The notes: generated by a model not told the origin, from the letters alone. A DNA stretch of 64,000 nt from Streptomyces sp. TLI_053 (GCF_900105395.1 NZ_LT629775.1:8893501-8957500); one strand, 5' to 3'. Positions 1 to 7,992 are shown, numbered from the stretch's first letter. Numbers and translations are program-made.

Positions 1-1
1 G

Positions 2-1690
2 CTGGACGACGGGCAGTTCACTCTCGTCGTCACCGGCGTTGCCAACGGCGCCGGCACCCTGACCGGTCGCTTCCTGCACCTGCTCGATGACACCGACCAG
101 CAGCGCGCGGCCGGCGCACTGCGCCGCGCTCCCTCGCTCACCGCCGGAGCCGTGCGCGCCCAGCTCTCCAGCCCGCCGCTGCGCGTGCGTACCGAGAACG
201 TGGCCCGCACTCCTGTCGTGCTGCCGCAGAGCATCACCGTCGCCGAACACGGCCACGGCACCATCCGGCTGGCCGACCTGACGGTCACCGCCGACGCCCG
301 GCACATGTGGCTGTTCTCCCGGGCCGCCGGCCGTCCGGTCGAGCCCGCGATCCTCAACGCGGTCCAGCTGACCGACTTCACCCACCCGCTGGCCCGCTTC
401 CTGGCCGAACTGCCCCGGGCCCGGGCGGCGGTCCTCGCGCCGTTCTCCTGGGGACCGGCCGCCTCCAAGCTCCCGTTCCTGCCCGCCGTCCGCTACGGGC
501 GCAGCATCCTCGCCCCCGCGCGCTGGCGTCTGGACGCCGCCGACCTGCCGCCGGCTGCCGATCCGTGGCGTAGCTGGGACAGCGCCCTGGCCGCGCTGCG
601 CGAACGCCGCCGCATTCCCGCCGCCGTCGATCTCGGCGACGGCGACCGGCGCCTGCGGCTCGACCTCGCCCAGCGCCACCACCGCCAGCTCCTGCGCGCC
701 CATCTCGACCGCCACTACCGGGTCGTCCTGAGGCAAGCGCCGACCTCCGGCGCGCTCGGCTGGATCGACGGCCGTGCGCACGAACTTGTCCTCCCGCTCG
801 TCGCTACCCAGCAACCGGTGCGCCGGCCGGTCTTCGCACCGCCAGCGGCGCGAGTCGAGCGGTGGGCGCCGGGGGCGGCCGGTGGCGGGTGGGCGTACGC
901 GAAGATCCACGCTCACCCGGACCGGCACGAAGAACTCCTGGCCCGTCTGCCGGAGCTGACCGCCGTCCTGGGCCCGCTGCCGCTGTGGTTCGTCCGCTAC
1001 CGCGACCCGGACCCGCACCTGCGGCTGCGTATCTGGCAGTCCTCCGGTGCGTTCGGCGACCTCGCCCGTCACGTCGACACCTGGGCCGCGGGCCTGGCTG
1101 AAGCCGGGCTCGCCGGCGGCCGGGTGCAGTGGGACACCTATTGGCCGGAGACCGGCCGCTACGGCAGCGGGCAGCTGATGCGCCTCGCCGAGGGGGTGTT
1201 CGTCGCGGACTCCGCCGCCGTCCTCGCGCAGCTCCAGCACACCGGACCCGGTCGAGCCCCGGCGCCCGCGCTCACCGCCGCCGGCATGACCGACATCGCC
1301 GCCGGCCTCCTTGGCAGCACCGACGCCGGGATGCGCTGGCTCCTGGAGAACGTCGACCGCCGCGCCGATGCCGCCCTGGACCGGGATCTGCTCCGCCGGG
1401 CCGTCGCCCTCGCCGACCCGACCGACACCTGGGCGGCCCTGCGCGACACCACCGGAACGGCACTCACCGAGGCATGGGCCCGGCGCCGCGCCGCCCTCGA
1501 CGCCTACCGCCGCAGACTGATCGCCCTCGACGGCCCGCGCCCCGACGCGGTCCTGACCTCCCTGCTGCACATGCACCACATCCGCGCCGCTGGCATCGAC
1601 CCCGACGCCGAACGCACCTGCCGCCGCCTGGCCCGCGCCGCCGCCCTCACCTGGACCACCACCCGAACCCCCGCCGGAGCCACCCGATGA
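2..1690 (+). CDS. Class I lanthipeptide dehydratase LanB, C-terminal part (5' end outside window)
   Basis: The reading frame is open from the window edge, so the N-terminal part is missing. What remains is the end of the glutamylation (Lant_dehydr_N) region and, over roughly the last 270 residues, a SpaB_C / thiopeptide-type elimination domain (HAHPDRHEELLARLP, then PLWFVRYRDPDPHLRLRIW). The family dehydrates Ser/Thr of a precursor peptide using glutamyl-tRNA, then eliminates glutamate. The TGA stop overlaps the ATG of the LanC gene (ATGA), which indicates translational coupling. The precursor peptide gene should lie upstream, outside the window. The family call is firm; the compound class (for example FxLD-type) is inference only. 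Confidence 0.88.
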   Translation: MDDGQFTLVVTGVANGAGTLTGRFLHLLDDTDQQRAAGALRRAPSLTAGAVRAQLSSPPLRVRTENVARTPVVLPQSITVAEHGHGTIRLADLTVTADARHMWLFSRAAGRPVEPAILNAVQLTDFTHPLARFLAELPRARAAVLAPFSWGPAASKLPFLPAVRYGRSILAPARWRLDAADLPPAADPWRSWDSALAALRERRRIPAAVDLGDGDRRLRLDLAQRHHRQLLRAHLDRHYRVVLRQAPTSGALGWIDGRAHELVLPLVATQQPVRRPVFAPPAARVERWAPGAAGGGWAYAKIHAHPDRHEELLARLPELTAVLGPLPLWFVRYRDPDPHLRLRIWQSSGAFGDLARHVDTWAAGLAEAGLAGGRVQWDTYWPETGRYGSGQLMRLAEGVFVADSAAVLAQLQHTGPGRAPAPALTAAGMTDIAAGLLGSTDAGMRWLLENVDRRADAALDRDLLRRAVALADPTDTWAALRDTTGTALTEAWARRRAALDAYRRRLIALDGPRPDAVLTSLLHMHHIRAAGIDPDAERTCRRLARAAALTWTTTRTPAGATR

Positions 1691-2892
1691 CCACCACCGG
1701 CCACCAACACCCCACCCTCTCCGGAACAGCTCGCCCGACGCTGCCCGGCCGAGCCGACAACGCCCAGTACGCGCAGGCCCTGGCCACCGGCGCCGTCGGC
1801 ATCACCCTGCTGCACATCGAACGCACCGCCCTCGGCCTCCACCGCACGGCATCCGTCCAGGAGTGGATGACGGGCATCGCGGCCCAGCCGCTCATCGCCA
1901 CCGACCAGGCATCCCTGTTCCTCGGCGCACCCGCCCTCGCCTTCGTCCTCCACACCGCCGCCGGCGACAGCGGCCACCACCAGCAGACCCTGCACGCGCT
2001 CGACCGGGTCGTCACCGACCTGACGGCACGCCGCCTCGACGCCGCCCACGCCCGCATCGACCGCGGCGAGCACACCACCAGCGCCGAGTACGACCTCCTG
2101 TACGGGCTGACCGGCCTCGGCGGCCACCTCCTGCGGCGCGACCCGCAGAGCGAGATCGTCCACGACGTCCTCGCCTACCTCGTCCGCCTCACCCAGCCCC
2201 TGCCCGGCACCGACCTGCCCGGCTGGTGGGTGCGCCACGACCCCTCAGGCCGCACCTCCGGCCTCTTCCCCGGCGGGCACGGCAACCTCGGCCTCGCCCA
2301 CGGCATCACCGGTCCCCTCGCCCTCCTCGCCCTCGCCAAGCAGACAGGGGCCCTGGTCGACGGCCAGACCGGCGCCATGCTGCGGATCCTCGACTGGCTG
2401 GACGGCCTGCGGCAGACCTCCGACGCCGGACCGTGGTGGCCGCAATGGGTCGACGCAGACGAACACCGTCTCGGCTCCGTCCTCCACGGCGGCCCCGGCA
2501 GACCGAGCTGGTGCTACGGCACCCCCGGCCTCGTCCGCGCGCAGCAGCTCGCCGCCATCGCCCTCGGCGACCGGCGCCGCCAACGGGCCGCCGAAGCCGC
2601 GCTCCGCCGCTGCATCGCCGACCCCACCCAACTCGCCCGGATCACCGACCCGGGCCTGTGCCACGGTGCAGCCGGCCTGCTCCACACCGTCCACCGCGTC
2701 GCCCAGGACTCCGAGAAGCCCGAGCGGTTCGCCGAACACCTCCCCGCTCTGCGGAGCCTCCTCCACGCGCAGGCACCGGCCCAGCAGCCCGGATTCCTCA
2801 ACGGCACCGCCGGAACCGCCCTCGCCCTGCACGCCACCGACCGGGGAGGGGTACCCGCCACCGGCTGGGACGCCTGCCTCCTGCTCTCCTGA
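1687..2892 (+). CDS. Lanthionine synthetase C-like cyclase LanC
   Basis: A 401-residue protein whose start overlaps the LanB stop. The zinc site of LanC enzymes is visible: SWCYG (Cys about 276) and LCHG (Cys about 325, His about 326), at the spacing seen in NisC. Glycine-rich segments (GLTGLGG, GHGNLGLAHG, NGTAGTALALH) match the alpha-toroid repeats. The family catalyses addition of Cys thiols to dehydrated residues to form lanthionine rings in the cytoplasm. With the preceding LanB and the following SpaB_C-type gene it forms a three-gene operon. All ligand residues are present, so it should be active. Confidence 0.9.
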   Translation: MTTTGHQHPTLSGTARPTLPGRADNAQYAQALATGAVGITLLHIERTALGLHRTASVQEWMTGIAAQPLIATDQASLFLGAPALAFVLHTAAGDSGHHQQTLHALDRVVTDLTARRLDAAHARIDRGEHTTSAEYDLLYGLTGLGGHLLRRDPQSEIVHDVLAYLVRLTQPLPGTDLPGWWVRHDPSGRTSGLFPGGHGNLGLAHGITGPLALLALAKQTGALVDGQTGAMLRILDWLDGLRQTSDAGPWWPQWVDADEHRLGSVLHGGPGRPSWCYGTPGLVRAQQLAAIALGDRRRQRAAEAALRRCIADPTQLARITDPGLCHGAAGLLHTVHRVAQDSEKPERFAEHLPALRSLLHAQAPAQQPGFLNGTAGTALALHATDRGGVPATGWDACLLLS

Positions 2893-2907
2893 ACTGGACC
2901 ACCACCG

Positions 2908-3876
2908 ATGACCGACACACCTACGCCGGACGTGCTGGAGAAAGCCGTTCTGGCCGCCCTCGCCGGAACACCGCTGCCCACCGCGGCCGCCTTGGCTGTC
3001 CTGCCCCTCGACGCGATGGTGCACGCCTTGGACCTGTACCGGACGGCCGGACTCGCCGCTCTCACCGACTACACCGCCGAGTACGGCACCTGGGTCCAGG
3101 TGTACGTCCACCCGGCCTCCTGGCCGCACGCCGAACAGGTCCTCGCCACCCACCTCGGCCCGTACCTGTACCAGGCCGAGAACAGCAGCGCCGTCAAAGC
3201 CTGGTGGTACGTCCGTAAGCACCCCTGCTGGCGCATCCGCCTCCACCCCGGCCTGGCCACCACCACCGAGGCCCTGCGGGAGGAGGTCGGCCGCCGACTC
3301 GACGCCCTCCGGCGCGCGGGCGTCATCACCGCCTGGTGGCCCGGCATCTACGAACCCGAGACCGCCGCCCTCGGCGGCCCGGCCGGCATCGCCACCGCTC
3401 ACGCCCTGTTCCACGCCGACAGCCGCGCCGTCCTGATCGCCGCCCACAGGGGTTGGTCGGTGCTCGGCCGCCCGGAGCTCTCCGTGCTGCTGTCCAGCCA
3501 CCTGCTCCGCGCCGCCGGCCAGGAATGGAGCGAGCAGGGAGACGTCTGGCACCGCGTAGCCCGGATGCGCCCCGGCCCGCCAGACCGACCGGCGGCCGGT
3601 GACCGGCTGGTCGGGCAGATCGGACACCTTCTGGCGGCCGACACAGCGGCCCTCACCGCCCCTGGCGGCCGCCTGGAACACACAGGCACCTGGGCCTCCG
3701 CCTTCCACATCGCTGGCCAGACCCTCGCCACCGCCGCGCACCGAGGCGAACTGACCCGCGGCCTGCGCGCCCTCCTCGCCCACCTGGTGGTTTTTCACTG
3801 GAACCGCCTCGGTATTCCCGCCCCCGTCCAGGCAGCCCTCGCCCGAGCGGCCCGCGACCACGTCCTCGGCCGGTAG
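2908..3876 (+). CDS. Stand-alone thiopeptide-type biosynthesis protein (SpaB_C-like)
   Basis: A 322-residue protein that starts 15 bases after lanC. The segment GTWVQVYVHPASWPHAEQVL followed by WWYVRKHPCWRIRLHP is typical of the SpaB_C / thiopeptide-type bacteriocin domain that also ends LanB, so the operon has two such domains, one fused and one free. In other RiPP systems free copies act as glutamate eliminases or pyridine synthases; which applies here cannot be told. A C-terminal helical half (VVFHWNRLGIP) is also present. Start ATG at 2908 is the first in frame. Same operon as LanB and LanC by spacing. Confidence 0.82.
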   Translation: MTDTPTPDVLEKAVLAALAGTPLPTAAALAVLPLDAMVHALDLYRTAGLAALTDYTAEYGTWVQVYVHPASWPHAEQVLATHLGPYLYQAENSSAVKAWWYVRKHPCWRIRLHPGLATTTEALREEVGRRLDALRRAGVITAWWPGIYEPETAALGGPAGIATAHALFHADSRAVLIAAHRGWSVLGRPELSVLLSSHLLRAAGQEWSEQGDVWHRVARMRPGPPDRPAAGDRLVGQIGHLLAADTAALTAPGGRLEHTGTWASAFHIAGQTLATAAHRGELTRGLRALLAHLVVFHWNRLGIPAPVQAALARAARDHVLGR

Positions 3877-3970
3877 AACGCTGCCCCCTGACCCGCGATA
3901 GCACTCCCACCATGCCGCCCCGAACACTGGCGGCCGACCACTGTGCCCTACGACGAACCGCAGCGAGCCG

Positions 3971-5479
3971 ATGAACACCCACAAGAGCACGAACACGCCC
4001 GAGGCGACCGCCGACCCGGCCCCGCGCAAGCGACCCGTTCGCCTGACGCGCCGCCAACTGGACGTCCTTCGTATGGCAGGCCGAGGCGAGACCACCGAGC
4101 AGATCGCCAGAGCCCTGGACCTGACGATGCCCGGCGTCGCCGAACGCGTGAAACGCTTGCGCTTCAACCTCGGCGCCGTCAACCGTATCCACGCCTTCGC
4201 CCTCGCGTGGAACACCGAACCGTCGCTGCGCACCGCCCCGTCGGGCAAGGCCCCCGACCTCACCGACCGCGAGGTTCTCGTGGTGCGGATCTGGTCGGCC
4301 GGCGGCACCCGTAAGGACGTCGAACGTCTCCTGCACATCACTACGGACGCTGCGAAGGCCCTTGAGACCCAGGTGCTTCGGGCGACCTCCGCGCCCAAGG
4401 CGGTGGTGGCCGTGCACACCGGCCTGGAACACCGGCTGATCTCCGGAACCGATACCCTCGCCAGCCTCGCAGCAGAGATACCGCAGTCTCCGTCGGAGGC
4501 AGAGTCCACAGGTGACCGGCCCGCAGGCCCGGGCGCCCGACCGGCGCGCGCGAGCATCCCCTCCGCCGCGCCCACCGGCCACCTCGCGAACCAACTGCGA
4601 ACCACCAACGGTCTGATCGTCCACCTCGACACGATGGCCGACATGCCGCCGCCGACGTCGCTGGCCGAGATCCTCAACGGTACGCTTGCCGTCCAACGAG
4701 CCCCGCACGTCGTCGGCCGTCTGGTCCACCAGGCGCTCGCGCGCGGAATCCCCTGCGCCCTGGTCATCCCCCCGACCGCCACCGACCCGGCCAGGACGGC
4801 CGAGGCCGCCGGACTCGGCTCAGCCTGGTCCGCGGCGTGCCACCAGACAGCGGAAGACGGCACCACCGCCTACGCGAAGGTCGCACTCGACCTGGGCCTC
4901 CAACCCGACACGTGCGTGGTCGTCTGTACAGCCGGAGAAGCCCGCCACGCGCTGGAGGCCGGGCCCCAGAAGCTGCTGGTCACCACCGAGAAGTCCGCGC
5001 TCGTGCGGGCGGCCGAGCCGCCGTTGACCTGGCGGGAACGGCAGATCGCGGAGCAGTGCGCCCTCGGTCGCACAGACGAGCAGATCGGAGCCGAGCTCAA
5101 GGTCAGCCAGTTCGTGGTGTCCAACGACCTCGCTTCCATGCGCAGGAAGTTCGGCGTCCGCGACCGCGTCCAGGTCGTCGCCCACGCCATCCGATCCGGC
5201 CTTGTCGACACCGCGGGGCTCCACGAGACCGTGCCGAACGAGATCGGACTGCTGGACGACGCCGAACGCGCAGTCCTCCAACTGGTCGCCACCCGAGCCC
5301 TGGACGCTGCTGGAGCTCGCGAAATCGGCCTCACCTACCGCGAAGCCCGCAATGCCCACCTGCGCGCCGTGAAGAAGCTCTCCCCGCAGAACAGCCGCAC
5401 TCACGCCATGACCGTGGCGCTGCTCTCTGGAGCGCTCGACGATTCCAGGCTCGCACCGAAGGGCGCAGTGTCGTTGTGA
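3971..5479 (+). CDS. Regulator with four LuxR-like helix-turn-helix units
   Basis: A 502-residue protein. LuxR/GerE-like units can be read at about residues 24-80 (LTRRQLDVLRMAGRGETTEQ), 95-150 (LTDREVLVVRIWSAGGTRKD), 355-412 (LTWRERQIAEQCALGRTDEQ) and a weaker one at 428-490 (DDAERAVLQLVATRALD). Between the pairs lies a mixed alpha/beta stretch (about 215-345, ending LLVTTEKSALVRAAE) with no motif I recognise. There is no receiver domain or signal peptide. It is 94 bases downstream of the lanthipeptide operon and on the same strand, so it may control it, but that is inference. LuxR proteins normally have a single such unit. Confidence 0.7.
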   Translation: MNTHKSTNTPEATADPAPRKRPVRLTRRQLDVLRMAGRGETTEQIARALDLTMPGVAERVKRLRFNLGAVNRIHAFALAWNTEPSLRTAPSGKAPDLTDREVLVVRIWSAGGTRKDVERLLHITTDAAKALETQVLRATSAPKAVVAVHTGLEHRLISGTDTLASLAAEIPQSPSEAESTGDRPAGPGARPARASIPSAAPTGHLANQLRTTNGLIVHLDTMADMPPPTSLAEILNGTLAVQRAPHVVGRLVHQALARGIPCALVIPPTATDPARTAEAAGLGSAWSAACHQTAEDGTTAYAKVALDLGLQPDTCVVVCTAGEARHALEAGPQKLLVTTEKSALVRAAEPPLTWRERQIAEQCALGRTDEQIGAELKVSQFVVSNDLASMRRKFGVRDRVQVVAHAIRSGLVDTAGLHETVPNEIGLLDDAERAVLQLVATRALDAAGAREIGLTYREARNAHLRAVKKLSPQNSRTHAMTVALLSGALDDSRLAPKGAVSL

Positions 5480-5741
5480 GGGGGCGAACGGCGGGAGCAC
5501 ACCCGATCATCTCGGCGGAGACCCACACGGGCCCGCAGACACCAACCACTTCGTCGCTGCACCTGACCGCTCGACATCACCCCGGTCTTCCGTGAGATGG
5601 GCCCGCGTGGAGAGAACGCCCAATCTGCCGGGCCGACGGAGATGCTCACGGACAACTGGCAAGATGTCGACCAGCAGACTCGTTGCGGCAAGGCGAAAAG
5701 AGGTCGCCGAAGAGCGATGTTCCCCGCCTGAGGCAGGGACC
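5480..5741. other. Intergenic stretch without a supported gene
   Basis: Between the multi-HTH regulator and the NUDIX gene I see no coding region with a convincing start and codon bias. It presumably holds the promoter of the NUDIX gene. Confidence 0.5.
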
Positions 5742-6295
5742 GTGAGCCGTACCGACTACTTCGACGACCCTGGCGCCCCGAAGGCCCAGCGGGTGGTTCC
5801 CGCTGTCACCGCCTTCGTGGTGAACGACCGCGGCGAACTCCTGCTTGAGCGGCGCTCCGACAACGGCCGTTGGGGCATGCCGGGGGTGTTCTCGAGATCG
5901 GGGAGAACCTGTCCGGCGCAGTTGCGTGCGAGGTGCGGGAGGAGACGGGGATCCGGGTCGAGGTCACCTGTCTCGTCGGTACCTGCAGCGACCCGGGCCA
6001 CGTGATCGAGTTCTCCGACGGAGAGGTTCGGCAGGAGTTCTCCCTGTGCTTCCGAGCGTGGCCGGTCGCAGGTGAGCTGAGCGCTAGCTCCGAGTCCTTC
6101 GAGGTCCGGTGGGTGCCGTGTGAGGAATTGGAGGTCCTGGCCATTGCCCCGACCACCCGGCTGCGGCTTGCCCATGGACTCCGGAGCGAGTGCCAGAAAA
6201 GAGGATCGAAAGAGCGGCTTTCCGTGCACCCGGCTGCGAGCGAGGCTGGCCGGGTCGGCGTGCCAAGGGTGAACGTTCGAGTGTCGTGCCGGTGA
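5742..6295 (+). pseudogene. NUDIX hydrolase with a one-base frameshift
   Basis: The GTG at 5742 starts SRTDYFDDPGAPKAQRVVPA, the usual start of actinobacterial NUDIX proteins, and reads through LLLERRSDNGRWGMPG. The frame then breaks in a G run at 5882-5886; adding one G gives GGVLEIGEN and the Nudix box GVLEIGENLSGAVACEVREE, and the homology continues to about 6190. In the box REUXEEXGU the first Arg is Cys (ACEVREETG), unusual because this Arg supports the catalytic Glu. The family cleaves nucleoside diphosphate derivatives. Either a real pseudogene or a homopolymer sequencing error. Confidence 0.8.
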
Positions 6296-6302
6296 TCTGG
6301 GG

Positions 6303-6440
6303 TCAGCGGGCGAGGGCGATGACCGGGTCGTCGCACCCGGCCGCGATCCGCTGGATCGCAGCCCGCTCGGCCGCGTCCGCAGTGCGGTTCCAGCGAGTAT
6401 CCACAGTGATTCGGCCGGCGGTGTACCGGCACCATCGCTC
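6303..6440 (-). pseudogene. C-terminal remnant of an HNH (DUF1524) secreted nuclease-like protein
   Basis: On the minus strand, in frame to the TGA at 6303-6305, one reads RWCRYTAGRITVDTRWNR then TADAAERAAIQRIAAGC. This matches the Cys-containing C-terminus of the Streptomyces HNH/DUF1524 proteins (pattern YxCxYAxxWxxVKxxWxLTxDxxE). Upstream of about 6440 homology ends abruptly at a hairpin, so only about 45 residues survive and the HNH core is missing. No start codon of its own is evident. Confidence 0.55.
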
Positions 6441-6473
6441 GGAGGAGGCAGGGGCCTGAGCTCTGCCTCCTCC
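6441..6473. terminator. Perfect 11-bp hairpin, putative bidirectional terminator
   Basis: ggaggaggcag (6441-6451) pairs perfectly with ctgcctcctcc (6463-6473) across an 11-base loop. It lies 13 bases after the stop of the minus-strand NarL-type regulator and could end its transcript. Confidence 0.65.
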
Positions 6474-6485
6474 GACCTTCGCATT

Positions 6486-7199
6486 TTAATGGGGGTTCAT
6501 CGGCCGGTACTGTCTGGGAATACCCCTGTAGGGCTGCTGGACGCAGGCTGGAAAACGTCTCGACCTGATGGCAATAATCGCGGCCTGAGTACGGTTTGCG
6601 GCGCCCAGCTTGGTCAATACCGCGCTCACGTACTCCTTGACGGTGCCAACTTCCAGGCTGAGCAGATTTGCTATTCTCTCATTGCCGAGGCCTTCTCCGA
6701 TCAGGACCAGGACATCGATTTCCCTTGGAGTTAGGGTGTCGAAGTTTGGAACGGTGCGTCGAGGTAGGAATGGGCGGCTGAGATGATCCTCCAGTGCGTT
6801 CCATGTGGTGGCGGGCCAGAAGACCATTCCGCCGGCGGAAAGTGTGCGGACGGAGTTGATCAGATTCCTGGTCGTGATCGCTCGGGAAAGAATTCCGGTG
6901 GCGCCGGCCTGCAATGCTCTGTGGTGATGCTCTACAATTGTGCAGCCCGTGATGAACGCTACGGGGATCGGATTATCGGGAAAGTTGAATTTCTCGATGA
7001 AAGAAAAATAATCAGCGCATTTTTCACTTTCGGACACGTAGCAGATGGTCACCTGGGGGCGTTGGTTTGCCGTGTGTGTGGCGAGCTCGGCTCTGGGGAT
7101 GACGCTGAAGCAGTCGAGATCTGGGGCGGAATTGATGGCTGCTCGAAGGCATTCTCTCGTGAGGGGCGATTCGGCTGAGGCTAGGACCCGTATGGGCAT
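6486..7199 (-). CDS. NarL/LuxR-type regulator with a degenerate receiver domain
   Basis: A 237-residue protein. The C-terminal GerE helix-turn-helix is normal (LTPREIDVLVLIGEGLGNER, then VGTVKEYVSAVLTKLGAANR). The N-terminal domain folds like a receiver but lacks its phosphorylation chemistry: the acidic pair after beta-1 reads VLASAESPL, the phospho-acceptor position reads TICYVSES with no Asp, and the conserved Lys position reads GILSRAI. It is therefore probably controlled by something other than phosphorylation. Start ATG has AGGAG eight bases upstream. Base composition is clearly lower in GC than the neighbours, a sign of acquired DNA. A small ORF overlaps its 5' end. Confidence 0.83.
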   Translation of the reverse strand: MPIRVLASAESPLTRECLRAAINSAPDLDCFSVIPRAELATHTANQRPQVTICYVSESEKCADYFSFIEKFNFPDNPIPVAFITGCTIVEHHHRALQAGATGILSRAITTRNLINSVRTLSAGGMVFWPATTWNALEDHLSRPFLPRRTVPNFDTLTPREIDVLVLIGEGLGNERIANLLSLEVGTVKEYVSAVLTKLGAANRTQAAIIAIRSRRFPACVQQPYRGIPRQYRPMNPH

Positions 7200-7366
7200 G
7201 GGATGTTCTCCTGGTTCTTTCTCCGGGTTTTCCTGTTCGCTTCCTGTCCGGACTTGTGATGCCGCAGAAGATTGGCAGGCCTGGGCTCAAAATGACTGGC
7301 GGCCTCTGTCTCGGCGTGTCTTCGGGGGGTGCTTGAGGGGCTGTGGATCGAAATTTTGTAGCTCAC
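7181..7366 (-). CDS. Small basic protein ORF overlapping the start of the NarL-type regulator
   Basis: GTG at 7366 is preceded by a perfect AGGAGG (7372-7377) at five-base spacing, one of the best ribosome sites in the window. The 61-residue product begins SYKISIHSPSS, is rich in Arg/Lys/His and ends ENIPCPYGS. Its last 19 bases overlap the regulator start, so the two should be translationally coupled. No family is recognised. It could be a signalling or regulatory peptide for the phosphorylation-blind regulator, or just a coupling leader. Support is the ribosome site and arrangement, not homology. Confidence 0.5.
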   Translation of the reverse strand: MSYKISIHSPSSTPRRHAETEAASHFEPRPANLLRHHKSGQEANRKTRRKNQENIPCPYGS

Positions 7367-7577
7367 CCTGGCCTCCTAATGGAATCCTCGTGCCGTGCAG
7401 GCGGGCGACCTGATGGAAGTTCTTGATTTCAGATGATATTTGGCCGAGTGGCTCTAGAGTTATCGCCGCAAGAGGGGAGAATTGCGCAGTGCGTGACCAT
7501 TCTGTCTGCCTGCCGCTGCTGGTTGCAGATTTGATGACCAAGACTTCCTGGAGCTCAGGTGAAGAATATTTTTTCAA
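7287..7577 (-). CDS. Doubtful small ORF with a YxxPxL leader-like N-terminus
   Basis: TTG at 7577 opens a 96-residue frame beginning KKYSSPELQEVLVIKSATSS. The pattern Y-x-x-P-x-L followed by a Thr ten residues after the Leu resembles lasso-peptide leaders, though the conserved Gly and Phe are Leu and Ile. No lasso biosynthesis genes are nearby and no clear ring acceptor sits at positions 7-9 of a possible core. The frame contains a rare TTA codon and overlaps the better supported ORF at 7181-7366. It may not be a gene. Confidence 0.22.
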   Translation of the reverse strand: MKKYSSPELQEVLVIKSATSSGRQTEWSRTAQFSPLAAITLEPLGQISSEIKNFHQVARLHGTRIPLGGQGELQNFDPQPLKHPPKTRRDRGRQSF

Positions 7578-7604
7578 GTGTGGTAGTCCTGCCGCCGGAG
7601 AGCA

Positions 7605-7698
7605 TTCGGCGGTGCTGGTCCGCGTCTACGACAGGGTGCACCCGCAGTGGCCGCCTGGGATGGTGGCAGTGGAGCTGCTGTGTGAGTCGCTCTATTCC
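7605..7698 (+). pseudogene. Fragment of a LysR-type regulator gene
   Basis: The translated stretch AVLVRVYDRVHPQWPPGMVA followed by VELLCESLY corresponds closely to residues about 147-175 of the intact LysR gene at 25887-26816 (LVYAYDRVHQQWPPGVVVTE), and the DNA is also clearly related. Only this central piece exists here. It is a duplicated, decayed fragment and ends exactly where an IS5-type transposase start begins. Confidence 0.7.
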
Positions 7699-7760
7699 TC
7701 GTCGTTGACGGATGCTCAGTGGTTGCTGATCGAGCTGCTCTTGCCAGTGCGGGATTGTGT
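7699..7760 (+). mobile_element. N-terminal fragment of an IS5-family transposase
   Basis: Directly after the LysR fragment the frame reads SSLTDAQWLLIELLLP, the conserved start of IS5-family transposases (LTDAQWxxIExLLP). The homology stops after about 20 codons. This is an insertion-sequence remnant, too short for activity. Confidence 0.6.
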
Positions 7761-7992
7761 CGGGGCGGGAGAGGCGGAGCAACTGCGGTCCTGCCCCGCA
7801 CTCCCGCCCGGTGTTGCGCACTGCCCCAGCCGCTCCCCGTGCCGCACGGTGTAGCGGTCGGGGCTCCCGTGACCTGCTGCGACATTGACCAGGACCGGCT
7901 ATTCGGCCTGTGCAGCACCGGCTCTGAACTCGCCGCCGCAGTCCTCGTCCACATGGTTTCCGAGGCCGGACCGTCGGCGGGCGCCCGGGCGG
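7761..7992. other. Stretch between the IS fragment and the ABC permease without a supported gene
   Basis: No coding region is convincing. A GTG at 7870 opens a short plus-strand frame (CCDIDQDRLFGLCSTGSEL) running toward the end of the permease gene, but nothing supports it. Confidence 0.4.

Noticed and set aside
1129..1686. In-frame upstream extension of the LanC gene
   Set aside because: LanC homology begins after the ATG at 1687, which overlaps the LanB stop; the extension is Arg/Pro-rich shadow.
7287..7577. Firm call of a lasso-peptide precursor
   Set aside because: Leader resemblance is partial, no lasso enzymes are nearby and the ring acceptor is misplaced; kept only as a low-confidence ORF.
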